64,000 nucleotides of DNA from Nemertoderma westbladi (lineage: Eukaryota > Xenacoelomorpha > Nemertodermatida > Nemertodermatidae): positions 1 to 64,000 of the forward strand of contig JAUCBJ010004929.1 of the NCBI GenBank assembly GCA_032718475.1, written 5' to 3'. The notes beneath the pieces were generated by a model that worked only from the letters and a program-made list of their open reading frames with translations, was not told the origin of the DNA and ran no database searches. The translations under genes were made by a program, and so were the position numbers. Each line of letters starts with the position of its first letter. Position 1 is the stretch's first letter. Positions 21,264 to 33,019 of this stretch are shown in pieces.

Positions 21264-22497
21264 TGTACGCGCTTTTGTAGACCTTCAGCAGTTTAACCTG
21301 CCGAAATTTATATGTCTTTATTTATAAACTGCCTTTTTATACGATGACAAGATTTAATATAAAAACAAACCAAAACATTAGCCGAAGCCAGTCCATGCGC
21401 GTCCAAATGACCCGATAACCCGGGAGACTGGATTCGTGGGCTTAGATTTATTTGCGGTCAAGCCTACTGTATTATTCGATTGATTACTAATATATTATCT
21501 CTGACAAATATTATTCACTTTCGGGAAATATTAGCAGTTCCTTTTAGGACGTGGCGCTCTACCTATGTAAACAGAGTTATGACTGATACTAAACACAACG
21601 ATATGGCTTAGATTTCAAGCATAAGGCGCATTCTTTAGGAAATGCTTTGTTATCAGATCCAATCACGTCACAATCACGCACGCTACCGGTAACGCACAAT
21701 ACTGCTCACTGGTATGCCGATAGTTACTGACTTTGGTCAGGTATAAAGAGATATGCACTGGACTCATGTAGTGTCTGTCAAACAACATTAGATTCACTGC
21801 AAACACAATAATAAAAGTCGCAATTGTCGTACATAACCTTTCTCTCTAACCTGTAGTGTATCAAGGATATTGGGAAATGTGGGTTGATTATTGATATTCT
21901 TCAACTAATAACATCCAATTATACTGATACAAAATTACAAACAGTAAAAAGCAGTACGACGGTAGGTTAAGATACGTGACAGAATCCAGTATGTGTGGCG
22001 TGAGTGTTAAGATAACAGTTATGCTTTCTATAATCTTGAGCCTACTAATGTTCTTATAAAAAGGCAGAAAACATTTCGTTATCTCAGAACCGATCTTATA
22101 ACACTGATAACTAAGTCTTAAAGAATGATAACAAAGTCCCGTGACTTCTGGAATACCAGCTCTCTTATTTTCCAAGAGTCCCGTTCAACACATGCAATGA
22201 GCATTGAGATAGGAAATATTCAGTTCAGCGCGCTGTGATAGGCCGAAATCAGAACTAACTCAACGCAGGGCTATGGGTAACCGAGGTAACCTTCCCAAGC
22301 CGGCTGGCCAATCGAACAGCTCAGATCCCTCCTAGAGGATTCCAACGCCTTGGAGGGGGGGGAACTGATTAGCAAAGAAAACAAATCAGTCATATCCCAG
22401 AAAAACCTTTACAGTAGGTTTCAGAGTATTTTAGCGTATGGGGGGAAAACTGGGTTGCGGGGCGAAGGGCCAGTTACATCCCACAGAAGCTTTTACA
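21264..22497 (-). repeat. 5' LTR of BEL/Pao copy 1
   Basis: This 1,234-bp LTR has TG...CA ends and matches 2593-3827. Differences seen by eye are G to T near 21322, A to T near 21495 and one G fewer in the run near 22355. It is followed by the AACTG target duplication and the continuing satellite. Confidence 0.93.
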
Positions 22498-22605
22498 AAC
22501 TGTTACCCACAAATGTGGTGATCAAGTTTGGTAAGTTCGTGTAACTGTTACCCACAAATGTGGTGATCAAGTATGGTAAGTTCGTGTAACTTTTACCCAC
22601 AAATC
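22498..22605. repeat. 45-bp satellite, right-hand remainder (~2.4 units)
   Basis: The same unit as 1186-2592 continues after the BEL/Pao insertion, starting with the duplicated AACTG. It ends at CCCACAAAT, shortly before RTE copy A1. Confidence 0.92.
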
Positions 22606-22624
22606 AGGTCATTATTTTCAGGAT

Positions 22625-25600
22625 TATGGTCAGGTCAGGTATTCTAGGTCATTGATCAAGAAAAATTGCCACCTCCATGCAGCATAAAGGAGGTGCCACC
22701 TGTGGCTGCATAGACCCTCTTACTAGGGCAAATATGGTCCTGTAACTAGGACCCCCTTTGTTCTGGGATAAGAACGCCCTTGGTCATGGATTAAGGACCC
22801 ATATACTTGGCTGCAGGGGTATATGGCCTGACAAGGCAGGTGGTGATCTACCAATGGCTGGTCAGGAGTAGAGTGTTCTCATGTCCACTCTGAGAGCACT
22901 TCACTGCGACCTGCACCTGGCAGCAAGGGTACAGGGCATGACCCAGCAAATGAGCTGCATCATCCAATGGTGGGTCATGTGCGCCAGAGTAGATATGGGT
23001 GATGGGCCTCATATCTGACTCCATTGCGACACCCACCCTGTGGAATGGCAAACCAGGGTGTGGTATTTGCCCCGAGAGCTGACTCGGCAAAAAAGCACCC
23101 CCAACCCCCACTATGGATTACATTAGCAATGCGGAGGTCCGTCCACTAGAGGCCAGTGGAATTACCGGACACAATCGGCCTCACAGGCGTCAGTTAACTC
23201 CTGACCGGCTGCCTGTCTCACCCCCTACTGGAGAGAGAGCAGCCAACAATTCTTTGAGTCCCTTTCCTGATGACCTTTCTGGCCCAAACCCTGGGTCACC
23301 AGGAAGGCCAGATTGTGATGGGGAGAGGGATTCTGGAGTTGGAGGCTACTCTCATGTTCCACCCCGACCAACAACGCCATTGGTGAATCTGAGGCAAGTC
23401 ACAAGACTAGCCTCAGTAAACACCCTAATACTCGGGTCCCCAATGCGACAAGGTGAGCTGACTGCCTTGGCAGATAAGCTTTCTCTTAGCGCAGTGGGTG
23501 TTCAAGAGCACCGAATGCAGACTGGACAGACTGATGAGGTTCTGATTAAGGACATGGGGGCGGTTGGCGACTCGCCCTCGCGTCAGCAGATCATAGTGGC
23601 AATGGTGGAATTGGTCTATTGATGAATTCAACTGCACATGCAGCATTGGACAAAATAGACCAAATCTCTAACCGCATCATCCGTTGCCACTTCTCATGTT
23701 CTGGAAGACTGGCTAAGAAGTTTCCTAAGGTGGTTCTGATTGTGTGCTACTCTCCAACTGGTGTTGCCCCTGTAGAGGAGGTGGAAAATTTCTACCACAA
23801 TCTACAAGCAGCTACTGATGGAGTGGATCAGCATGCATTCTTAACATTCCTGGGAGACTTTAATGCAAGTCTGCATCAATCACCTACATCGCCCTGGGTC
23901 TATAGCAATAGTGTTAACCGAAATTCTGTCCATCTTCAGGATTTTATCTCTGGAAATGGATTCTTTTCGGCTGGAACCCAGTTTAAGAAGCAAACTGGAA
24001 AGCTATGGACTCATAGTGGACCCAGTGGTCACAAGTCCCAGATAGACCATATTCTGTTTCGTAGGAAATACAGGAGCTCTACACAAGACTGTAATGCATT
24101 TACACTTCGACCCTTCTCCAGTGATCACCGCCTTATTGTGGCCAAGGTAAGACTTAGTCTGCGTGCTAGCAGAACAACGAAATCTGCCTTGCCGCGGCAT
24201 GACTGGTCCTCTCTGTTGCAACAGCCAAGTGTGAGATCCAGCGTCACACTACAGCTGAGCAACAGGTATGAGGCTCTTGCCTCTGAGGCGGCAGATCACT
24301 GTGAGGGCTATACTGCCTTTACAGAAGCAGTTAAGTTAGCACCTGCAGAAACAGTTCCTGTATACCCTCGAAACAGGAAAAGGGCCCCCTGGACTGACAA
24401 CAAAATTCAGAAGTGCCGAAATGACCTTCATAAGGCGCAGAAAGAGTCCCGACTCAAACAGACTACAGCCAAGAATGCAGTTAAGGCTGCCTCTAGGTCC
24501 CTGAACAGGCAGTACTCTGTTAATCTACAGGAGCTAATAAACCAACAGGTTGATGCCATCAATGATGCTGACGACAGCAGGCAATCATCCCAGGCATGGA
24601 AATCGATCAATCTGCTTACTGGGCGGAAAAGCCAACCAACCACCAAGGTTAAGGCTGAATCACCAGCCAATCGCCTCAATGGTTGGAAAGCCCACTTTGA
24701 AAAGCTCCTCAATAATGACAGGGTATTGCCTGATAACTTTATAGAAGTAAAAGTGTCTGAGTCTGTACTCCCAGATATTCCCATTGGCGATATCTCCTTT
24801 GCAGAAGTGAAGGCTGCTGCAAAGAGCATTAAGACCAATCGTGCCAGTGGAGTAGATGGTGTTCCCCCTGAGGTCTTTAAAATACCTGAGTGTTTAAAGC
24901 TCATCTATCCCATCATAGTAGACATGTACCGTACAACAAGAGTCCCACAAGAAATGAAAACAAATAAGTTGGTGCCAGTTCCCAAGAAGGGCAACCTAAC
25001 ACTCTATGGTTCTTTTCGGGGAATCTCATTGATCTCGATTGCTGCAAAACTATACAATAGAATTCTATTAAATCGCATCAGGGATCCCATTGAGAGACTG
25101 CTACGTGGAAATCAGAATGGGTTCCGTAAAGGTCGTGGGACCATGGAGCCCATTTTGGCACTTAGAAGGATAATTGAAGAGTTATCAAAAAAGAAAGACA
25201 GGCATCTGGCTGTTATCTTTGTTGACTTCTTCAAGGCCTTTGATTCAGTCTCTCGCTCACGTATGTTCAGCATACTTTCATTATATGGGATTCCTGATGA
25301 AATTATTGCAGCAATCAGATCAGTATACGATGGTTCGACAACATTTGTGTCTACTGTTGACGGTGACACAGAACCATTTGAAGTGTTATGGGGCGTCCTC
25401 CAAGGAGACACACTTTCACCATTCTTGTTCATTATTGTGGTTGACTATGTTCTACGCATGTCCTTAGATCATCATAATGATGATGGGGTGATGATAACTC
25501 CACCTACTGGCTCCAGAAGTCGAGGAAATCCTGCCAAGTACCTAACTGATCTAGACTTTGCTGATGACTTAGGAATACTCTCAGAATCATTAGAGGGAGC

Positions 25601-26383
25601 CCAGCGGCTCCTCAGCTCATTAGAACATGCTGCTTCTAGTGTTGGTCTTTTTATTAACTCCAGAAAGACCAAAATTCTGACAGTTAACTTTGAAAGTCCT
25701 CAGCAAGTCTCTGATTGGATGAGCATAAGCTCAAAGGATGGTATGCTTGAGCATGTGGACGACTTCTGTTACCTGGGATCATGGATCCGGAAGTCAGGTG
25801 AGGACCTTCGAATACGTAAGGGAAAGGCATGGGCCGCCTTGAATAGGCTTTCCAGGATTTGGAAGTCACCTAGAATTAATCGGAAACTTAAGGTCCGATT
25901 ATTTAGAGCAGCAGTAGTTCCAGTACTCCTCTACGGGAGTCCATGCTGGGCTCTAACTGCTGAGGACACCAAATCTCTGGATGGCACATTCACAAGAATG
26001 CTACGCCGGGTACATTGTGTCAAGTACAATGCACACATCTCCAACCAGACACTATATAACATTGGAGGTGTCTCATTGGTTCCCCCAAGCTTGACACTAG
26101 AACAAAATCGCCTCCGCTTTGCAGGACATTGCTTTCGCCGTGAGGACCAGCCAGTGCATAATCTTGTACTTTGGCAGCCTCATGGAGTGAATAAGCATGG
26201 TGGACAGCCCATGACTTTCTTGAGATGCATCTTAAAGGACACTGGCCTTAAAGATGCGGATGATCTAGCAAATGTCATGGGTGATAGGGAGTTGTGGCGG
26301 CGCAATTTTGTTGACAAGCCGGCACAGCATTCTTAAAAATGCAGCTGCAATGCAGCATGCCGATCCTAGTAGTAGTAGTAGTA
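22625..26383 (+). mobile_element. RTE-type LINE family A, full-length copy A1
   Basis: The 5' end is set by comparison with copy A3: both become alike at TATGGTCAGGTCAGG. A 5' UTR of about 490 bp precedes the ORF. The short 3' UTR after the stop ends in a (TAG)n microsatellite, a tail type typical of RTE-clade elements. No clear target duplication was seen. Four copies of this family lie in the window and are very similar. Confidence 0.9.
23113..26336 (+). pseudogene. RTE endonuclease/reverse transcriptase, frameshifted (copy A1)
   Basis: The frame starts at ATG 23113 (MDYISNAEVRPLE) and is broken near 23556, where a G run has five Gs instead of the six in copy A3. Protein similarity continues in the frame 23619-26336. 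The order is a proline-rich N-terminus, APE-type endonuclease (VQEHRM, LGDFNAS, SQIDHILF, SSDHRLI), RT (NRASGVDGVPPEV, VDFFKAFDSV, LQGDTLSPFLF, FADD) and an RTE-like C-terminal region (LRFAGHCFRR). Apart from the single-base loss the gene looks intact. Such enzymes nick target DNA and prime reverse transcription from the nick. Confidence 0.93.
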
Positions 26384-26943
26384 ACTGTCCTTACTACACC
26401 AGATGTAGGGTGCGTGGTCAAAATGACTCCAGTCAAACAAAACCGTCTCTTCAGATTAGTTTCAGCCAATAAAACATGGTCACATCGTCTCAAACATCGG
26501 GTATTAAGATACCAAGAGGTTCTGGTCGAAATAGAGGGCAAATAATGCTTCTGCCATATTTCCCAGAATTTGTTGGCTAGCAACTGTGTGATGATGGGAG
26601 GGAATAAAAGGATAAAGGGATAAAAGAAAATTATTAAGGAAAAATATTATTGGGATAAAAGTTTCATCTGGCTCGTGACGCTTCCCAGTAAATAAGATGT
26701 TTTTTAAATGCACGTACTGATATTAATTGTTTTCGAGTAAAGGAAAGTGATGTTAAACTAAATTATAAACACCAAAGAAAAATAATTCCCAAGTAATATT
26801 AAATAATAGACAATATACAGTAGTTACAGCAGTCTGTAGTGATTTTACCCAACATTGTTGGGTAAAAGCTCAAAAGTAAATAGAGGCTCATAAATAAAGC
26901 CATACCAGTGCAGCGGTATGTAAACAATTATAGTTCAATTAGT
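26384..26943. other. Unassigned AT-rich spacer
   Basis: Between RTE copy A1 and the orphan exon I see no gene, structured RNA or named repeat. Small frames here are short and uncharacteristic. Confidence 0.5.
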
Positions 26944-27394
26944 TTATAAGTAAACCAACTTTATTAGTGAAGACAAGTAGGTATATGGTCCAACATCCAC
27001 CACAGCCTGCACGACGTTGATTTGCTCACCAGGAGGAACTTCAATAACCAGATTTTGGTAGCCAACTGGACCGATTCCTTGGACTCGAGGGTCATTATAT
27101 TTATCTTCATCATGATCCAAATCTTTATCAGCTTGAAATATTGAATGCCAATCAACTCCGATGGATGTAGTAAAACCATCAGTTGTTATCATCCTAACAA
27201 CTTGCCAATTCCGGTAGCTTGATTTGCCACCATGTACGCCAACTTTATAACGAACACTTAGCTTGAAGATATTATTGCCAGTGTTATCATATCCCCCAAG
27301 AACCGACCATCGATCCTTGGGTGTCCAATACTTCTTAGATCCTTTCTTCCAACCCCAGAATTGAGTACTATCCATTGCGTATGTTCCATAAATT
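26944..27394 (-). CDS. Possible terminal exon of a host gene, unknown protein
   Basis: A frame of about 150 codons begins after a splice-acceptor-like TTTATTGCAG on the minus strand (exon boundary at 27394, one base completing a codon). It runs through IYGTYAMDSTQFWGW to a TAA. The sequence is rich in Trp, Tyr and Gly and has alternating strand-like segments (NIFKLSVRYKVGVHGG, YQNLVIEVPPGEQINVV). This suggests a compact beta-rich, possibly extracellular domain. I do not recognise the family. It does not match any retroelement ORF in the window. An AATAAA overlaps the last codons. No upstream exon was found here. A pseudogene or chance frame cannot be excluded. Confidence 0.42.
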
Positions 27395-29029
27395 CTGCAA
27401 TAAATTAACGGTATGTTATATATGTATTGGTACTTATTTTGACTTGTGTGACATTAAATAAAAAAAAACGTAATATATATATATATATATGTATAAAACA
27501 TATGATATTTCATAGTTACCCGCTAGATGACACTAAAGTTTTTCAACTATATATTATATTTATAACTATTTCTTATACATACCAAAGATATTCCACAATT
27601 GCCTATGAAAGGGCCAGTGGCCTAAAAGCTGCGAGGATTAGACATATATATATATATGTATATTCGTTGTAGCTAAAACGTTTAATTTGTTATATGCAGT
27701 GACGTTCTAGCTACTCCAAGTTATATGCGACAGACGTCTTAGAGTCTACACTAGGTTGTAATTCAGCACTTGTACTTTACTTACATCTTGTTCGAGTTAG
27801 AATTGAAGTCACTGTAGTGATGACAGGTTTGATTACATTTTAGGTAAGACTTCTTGGACATCACCTTAGATTGCTATATAGATTACGATTTATAGTACAC
27901 CCTAGATTAATGCTTTTTTGACTAAGATTAAAATCTATATTTCAGGTCATATAATTTCAGAATGGTAATTCACTATATTTGTCAATCCCAAGTGATCCAC
28001 TTAGCTATAATTACTAGTTATATTCCTGGAATGAGTAACCTAATGTCCAGTATGCACAACAAAATTATAATTATTTGGAGGATTTTTACTAAAGTTAACC
28101 TGACTGTTTGAATTTCTGCTTAGATTTAAATTAAATCAAAGCCAATATTACAGTCTTACATTTCAAGTAGGACGAAAGATAATATTTAGTCCAAGATTAC
28201 TTTTTAGATTTTAGCTATATTTCGTCTAAGGTTACCCCATAGATTTCAGTTTATATTTCGACCAAGATTAAGACTGACTTAATGTAGAAATGGCGTTAAT
28301 GTTACATATGTTATTCATAAAATAACGTTCTAGTTACAAGTTAAATAATTATGTATCAAGTTGTAGGCAAAACGTACTGAGAGATATATGTATGTAACCA
28401 GAACGGCATTTCACTATTATTAAAAGTGTACACGTATCTCTTAGCTATTATTACTATTAATATTCTGTGAATAGCAGGCAATGAATGTTTGTCTAGTACA
28501 ATGCACACTTACTGTACTGTAAAATATAATTTCTGTAAATATCGTTACTGATATAAAGTCGATGATGTATGTGGTATCTTGTACTAATTACTACTCTACT
28601 ATTATGAGAAGTTATCATGTAGTGTATGTGAATATCTATATACTACTGTACATTACGCTGTTGGTTCTAAACAGTCGGCTTCATTCCGGCTTATATTCCA
28701 AGTTTACTCTTTGGTTTTCGTCTTAGATTTCAGAATAAATGTAAGCCGAGAATTCAAGTTATACGAGATGTTAGATTTCGTTCAAAATTACTTTTTAGAA
28801 ATTCAGATTATGTTTTGTCAAAGATTACCCCATAGATTTCTGCTTAGTCTTGGCCCTACCCCATAGATTAAAGCTTATATTTCGTCCAAGATTAAAACTT
28901 ATGTAAAAATGACGTTTATGTTACATATGTTATTCATAAAATAACGTTCTAGCTACAAGTTAAATAATTATGTATTAAGTTGTAGGCAAAACGTACTGAG
29001 AGACATATGTATGTGACCAGAACTGCAAG
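27395..29029. other. AT-rich repetitive intergenic sequence
   Basis: No gene is apparent. It contains a (TA)n run near 27472-27490 and many degenerate copies of ATTTCGTCCAAGATTA and CCCCATAGATTTC motifs. It also holds about one and a half copies of a ~630-bp unit: 28281-28397 repeats at 28905-29013. Confidence 0.6.
28530..29013 (+). repeat. Dispersed ~490-bp repeat, also at 55110-55603
   Basis: The segment from TGATATAAAGTCGATGATG to GACCAGAAC recurs nearly unchanged at 55110-55603. Its last ~120 bp recurs again at 28281-28397. No coding capacity is visible. The copies are part of a larger duplication shared by the 28-30 kb and 52-55.7 kb regions. Confidence 0.8.
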
Positions 29030-29038
29030 TAGTAGGGG

Positions 29039-29342
29039 TTTGCTCCTCTCGGTGACAGTTGGACCCAACTGACACCCATTGGGTGTCATATGACACCCTA
29101 TTATTACCCATAGGGTGTCATTGGGTGTCATTGGCGCCAGACTGTCTGGGTGACACCTCCCAATTAGGCTAATTAGACCCTAATTGATAGGTGGCATCAA
29201 TTAATTAGTACAATTAAACCCTAATAGGTGTCTTACGACTCCTAATTAGGGTTTAATTGATTATCATAATTAATCAGACTGATTAGCGCCCTGACACACA
29301 ATGAGTCATCAATTAGGTCCAACTGTCACCGAGAGGAGCAAA
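29039..29342. mobile_element. Inverted-repeat element (MITE-3), uninterrupted copy
   Basis: The ends are TTTGCTCCTCTCGGTGACAG and its inverse, extending about 27 bp. The interior is rich in small palindromes such as TGACACCCATTGGGTGTCA. The same element lies in inverse orientation at 52567-54104, where it is split by another insertion. The sequence flanking it (GGGG on the left, GGGTGTCATAAGTGACAC on the right) is also shared, so the mobile unit may be larger than the inverted repeats. No ORF and no superfamily call. Confidence 0.65.
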
Positions 29343-29769
29343 GGGTGTCATAAGTGACACCGCGGCTCTTTTATTTATTAATACCTATTTATTTATATTT
29401 AATTTTAATTAATTATTTGTATTTTATTTTAAATTAATTAATTGTATTACTTTTACTTTATACATTGATTTCTTAGCCATACTTAGACATAGGGTATACA
29501 CATACAGCTCCCTTACTTGTAACTAATTACTCTTATCTATATCCAGACAGCTTTATCGTTGACCTTTGACCCCCAATTAGCTTTAACCAAGCAACAGCTT
29601 ATTAATAATAGTTGTATCCAAGCGCCCCGCCCCCCTCTCGTGACACCTCTGATTACTAATTACTCTTACCTATATCCACCCGTCTGCAGTTCCATAGTCT
29701 GACGCTAGAGGGCGTATGATCTGAAAATTAACATCTTCTCTAACTTTGCTATTTTCATTCCGAATAGGT
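29343..29769. repeat. AT-rich segment inversely repeated at about 52150-52560
   Basis: This stretch contains TTAATTAATTATTTGTATTT, CAGTTCCATAGTCTGACGCT and ATTTTCATTCCG. It matches the reverse complement of 52150-52560 over most of its length. It belongs to the duplicated block that includes MITE-3. No gene is visible. Confidence 0.7.
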
Positions 29770-29773
29770 TTAA

Positions 29774-30167
29774 CCCTATTAGTACCGGGCTATAAAATGT
29801 TGTACAAATACCGGGGAGGGGTCATATTGACCCCCCCCCCCTCTAAAATCTACAAATATTTACGAAAACGTCTGATTTTTTGTTTGTACGTAGGTATCAC
29901 TTGTCTGGATCCGACCGCAAAAAAAAATTTTCGAAAAAATGTACTGGGGTGGTTATATTGCAGCACCAAAATTACAAGTAGTGCACAATTTTCACCAAAT
30001 TTGAAAGTTACATTTTCGGCTAATTATTTTTCAATACAGGTTTTCTGGGGTGCAAAATACATTGGAAAATAAAATTTCAGATTCACAACTGCGTTTGTTT
30101 CAGAATTATAATAAAAAAACCACGGGGGGGGGTCATATTGACCCCCCCCCCCCCGGGTTTAATAGGG
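29774..30167 (+). mobile_element. TTAA-type (piggyBac-like) MITE, complete copy of MITE-1
   Basis: Terminal inverted repeats CCCTATTAGTACCGGG and CCCGGGTTTAATAGGG are flanked by TTAA at 29770-29773 and 30168-30171. Near each end lies the palindrome GGGTCATATTGACCC (29818-29832 and 30130-30144), extended by G and C runs. The empty site survives at about 52131-52150, where a homologous sequence has one TTAA. A 120-bp internal piece recurs at 34337-34456. The element is 394 bp and non-coding, so it needs a transposase in trans. Confidence 0.82.
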
Positions 30168-30182
30168 TTAAACTCGGTAGAG

Positions 30183-32954
30183 CTATTGATGAATCCAACT
30201 GCACATGCAGCATTGGACAAAATAGACCAAATCTCTAACCGCATCATCCGTTGCCACTTCTCATGTTCTGGAAAACTGCCTAAGAAGTTTCCTAAGGTGG
30301 TTTAGATTGTGTGCTACTCTCCAACTAGTGTTGCCCCTGTAGATGAGGTGGAAAATTTCTACCATAATCTACAAGCAGCTACTGATGGAGTGGATCAGCA
30401 TGCATTCTTAACATTCCTGGGAGACTTTAATGCAAGTCTGCATCAATCACCTACATCGCCCTGGGTCTATAGCAATAGTGTTAACCGAAATTCTGTCCAT
30501 CTTCAGGATTTTATCTCTGGAAATGGATTGTTTTTGGCTGGAACCCAGTTCAAGAAGCGAACAGGAAAGCTATGGACTCATAGTGGACCCAGTGGTCACA
30601 AGTCCCAGATAGACCATATTCTGTTTCGTAGGAAATACAGGAGCTCTATACAAGATTGTAATGCATTTACACTTCGACCCTTCTCCAGTGATCACCGCCT
30701 TATTGTGGCCAAGGTAAGACTTAGTCTGCGAGCTAGCAGAACAACTAAATCTGCCTTGCCGCGGCATGACTGGTCCTCTCTGTTGCAACAGCCAAGTGTG
30801 AGATCCAGCTTCACACTACAGCTGAGCAACGGGTATGAGGCTCTTGCTTCTGAGGCGGCAGATCACTGTGAGGGCTATACTGCCTTTACAGAAGCAGTTA
30901 AGTTAGCAGCTGCAGAAACAGTTCCTGTATACCCTCGAAACAGGAAAAGGGCCCCCTCGACTGACAGCAAAATTCAGAAGTGCCGAAATGACCTTCATAA
31001 GGCGCAGAAAGAGTCCCGACTCAAACAGACTACAGCGGCCAAGAATGCGGTTAAGGCTGCATCTAGGTCCCTGAACAGGCAGTACTCTGTTAATCCACAG
31101 GAGCTAATAAACCAACAGGTTGATGCCATCAATGATGCTGACGACAGCTGGCAATCAGCCCAGGCATGGAAATCAATCAATCTGCTTACTGGGCGGAAAA
31201 GCAACCAACCACCAAGGTTAAGGCTGAATCACCAGCTGATCGCCTCAATGGTTGGAAAGCCCACTTTGAAAAGCTCCTCAATAATGACAGGGTATTGCCT
31301 GATAACTTTATAGAAGTAAAAGTGTCTGAGTCTGTACTCCCAGATATTCCCATTGGCGATATCTCCTTTGCAGAAGTGAAGGCTGCTGCAAAAAGCATTA
31401 AGACCAATCGTGCCAGTGGAGTAGATGGTGTTCCCCCTGAGGTCTTTAAAATACGTGAGTGTTTAAAGCTCATCTATCCCATCATAGTAGACATGTACCG
31501 AACAACAAGAGTCCCACAAGAAATGAAAACAAATAAGTTGGTGCCAGTTCCCAAGAAGGGCAACCTAACACTCTATGGTTCTTTTCGGGGAATCTCATTG
31601 ATCTCGATTGCTGCAAAGCTATACAATAGGATTCTATTAAATCGCATCAGGGATCCCATTGAGAGACTGCTCCATGGAAATCAGAATGGGTTCCGTAAAG
31701 GTCGTGGGACCATGGAGCCCATTTTGGCACTTAGAAGGATAATTGAAGAGTTATCAAAAAAGAAAGACAGGCATCTGGCTGTTATCTTTGTTGACTTCTT
31801 CAAGGCCTTTGATTCAGTCTCTCGCTCACGTATGTTCAGCATACTTTCATTACATGGGATTCCTGATGAAATTATTGCAGCAATCAGATCAGTATACGAT
31901 GGTTCGACAACATTTGTGTCTACAGTTGATTGTGACACAGAACCATTTGAAGTGTTATGGGGCGTCCTCCAAGGAGACACACTTGCACCATTCTTGTTCA
32001 TTATTGTGGTTGACTATGTTCTATGCATGTCCTTAGATCATCATAATGATGATGGGGTGATGATAACTCCACCTACTGGCTCCAGAAGTCGAGGATATCC
32101 TGCCAAGTACCTAACTGATCTAGACTTTGCTGATGACTTAGGAGTACTCTCAGAATCATTAGAGGGAGCCCAACGGCTCCTCAGCTCATTAGAACATGCT
32201 GCTTCTAGTGTTGGTCTTTTTATTAACTCCAGAAAGACCAAAATTCTGACAGTTAACTTTGAAAGTCCTCAGCAAGTCTCTGATCGGATGAGCATAAGCT
32301 CAAAGGATGGTATGCTTGAGCATGTGGACGACTTCTGTTACCTGGGATCATGGATCCGGAAGTCAGGTGAGGACCTTCGAATACGTAAGGGAAAGGCATG
32401 GGCAGCCTTGAATAGGCTTTCCAGGAATTGGAAGTCACCGAGAATTAATCGGAAACTTAAGGTCCGATTACTTAGAGCAGCAGTAGTTCCAGTACTCCTC
32501 TACGGGAGTCCATGCTGGGCTCTAACTGCTGAGGACACCAAATCTCTGGTTGGCACATTCACAAGAATGCTACGCCGGGTTCATTGTGTCAAGTACAATG
32601 CACACATCTCCAACCAGACACTATATAACATTGGAGGTGTCTCATTGGTTCCCCCAAGCTTGACACTAGAACAAAATCGCCTCCGCTTTGCAGGACATTG
32701 CTTTCGCCGTGAGGGCCATCCAGTGCATAATCTTGTACTTTGGCAGCCTCATGGAGTGAATAAGCATGGTGGACAGCCCATGACTTTCTTGAGACGCATC
32801 TTAAAGGACACTGGCCTTAAAGATGCGGATAATCTAGCAAATGTCATGGGTGATAGGGAGTTGTGGCGGTGCAATTTTGTTGACAAGCCGGCACAGCATT
32901 CTTAAAAATGCAGCTGCAATGCAGCATGCCGATCCTAGTAGTAGGTAGTAGTAG
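30183..32954 (+). pseudogene. RTE family A copy A2, 5'-truncated endonuclease/RT
   Basis: The copy begins within the endonuclease at CTATTGATGAATCC, has the normal 3' UTR and ends in TAG repeats. Frames 30309-31313 and 31166-32905 together cover the endonuclease (LGDFNAS, SQIDHIL, SSDHRLI) and RT with FADD. A TAG near 30304 replaces a sense codon of copy A3. One C missing near 31201 (GGAAAAGCAACC against GGAAAAGCCAACC) causes the frameshift between the two frames. The truncation point abuts the sequence just right of MITE-1. Confidence 0.92.
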
Positions 32955-33019
32955 ACACAGGTGAGTCTTTACTAATATATAAGTGAATTGTTTGTTTTAA
33001 GGCAAAAATACATATTTCT

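Larger units (their letters stand above)
2593..22497 (-). mobile_element. Complete BEL/Pao LTR retrotransposon, copy 1 (19.9 kb)
   Basis: The element lies on the minus strand between two LTRs that start TG and end CA, and it is flanked by the 5-bp duplication AACTG (2588-2592 and 22498-22502) inside the 45-bp satellite. Its own order is 5' LTR (21264-22497), leader, gag, pol, spacer, extra ORF, polypurine stretch and 3' LTR (2593-3827). The two LTRs differ by only about two substitutions and one G-run length change by eye, so the insertion is recent. Pol has one in-frame TGA and the extra ORF one apparent frameshift, so this copy is probably not autonomous. About 20 kb is long for a BEL/Pao element. 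The excess is the long leader, the spacer and the extra post-pol ORF. Confidence 0.95.
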
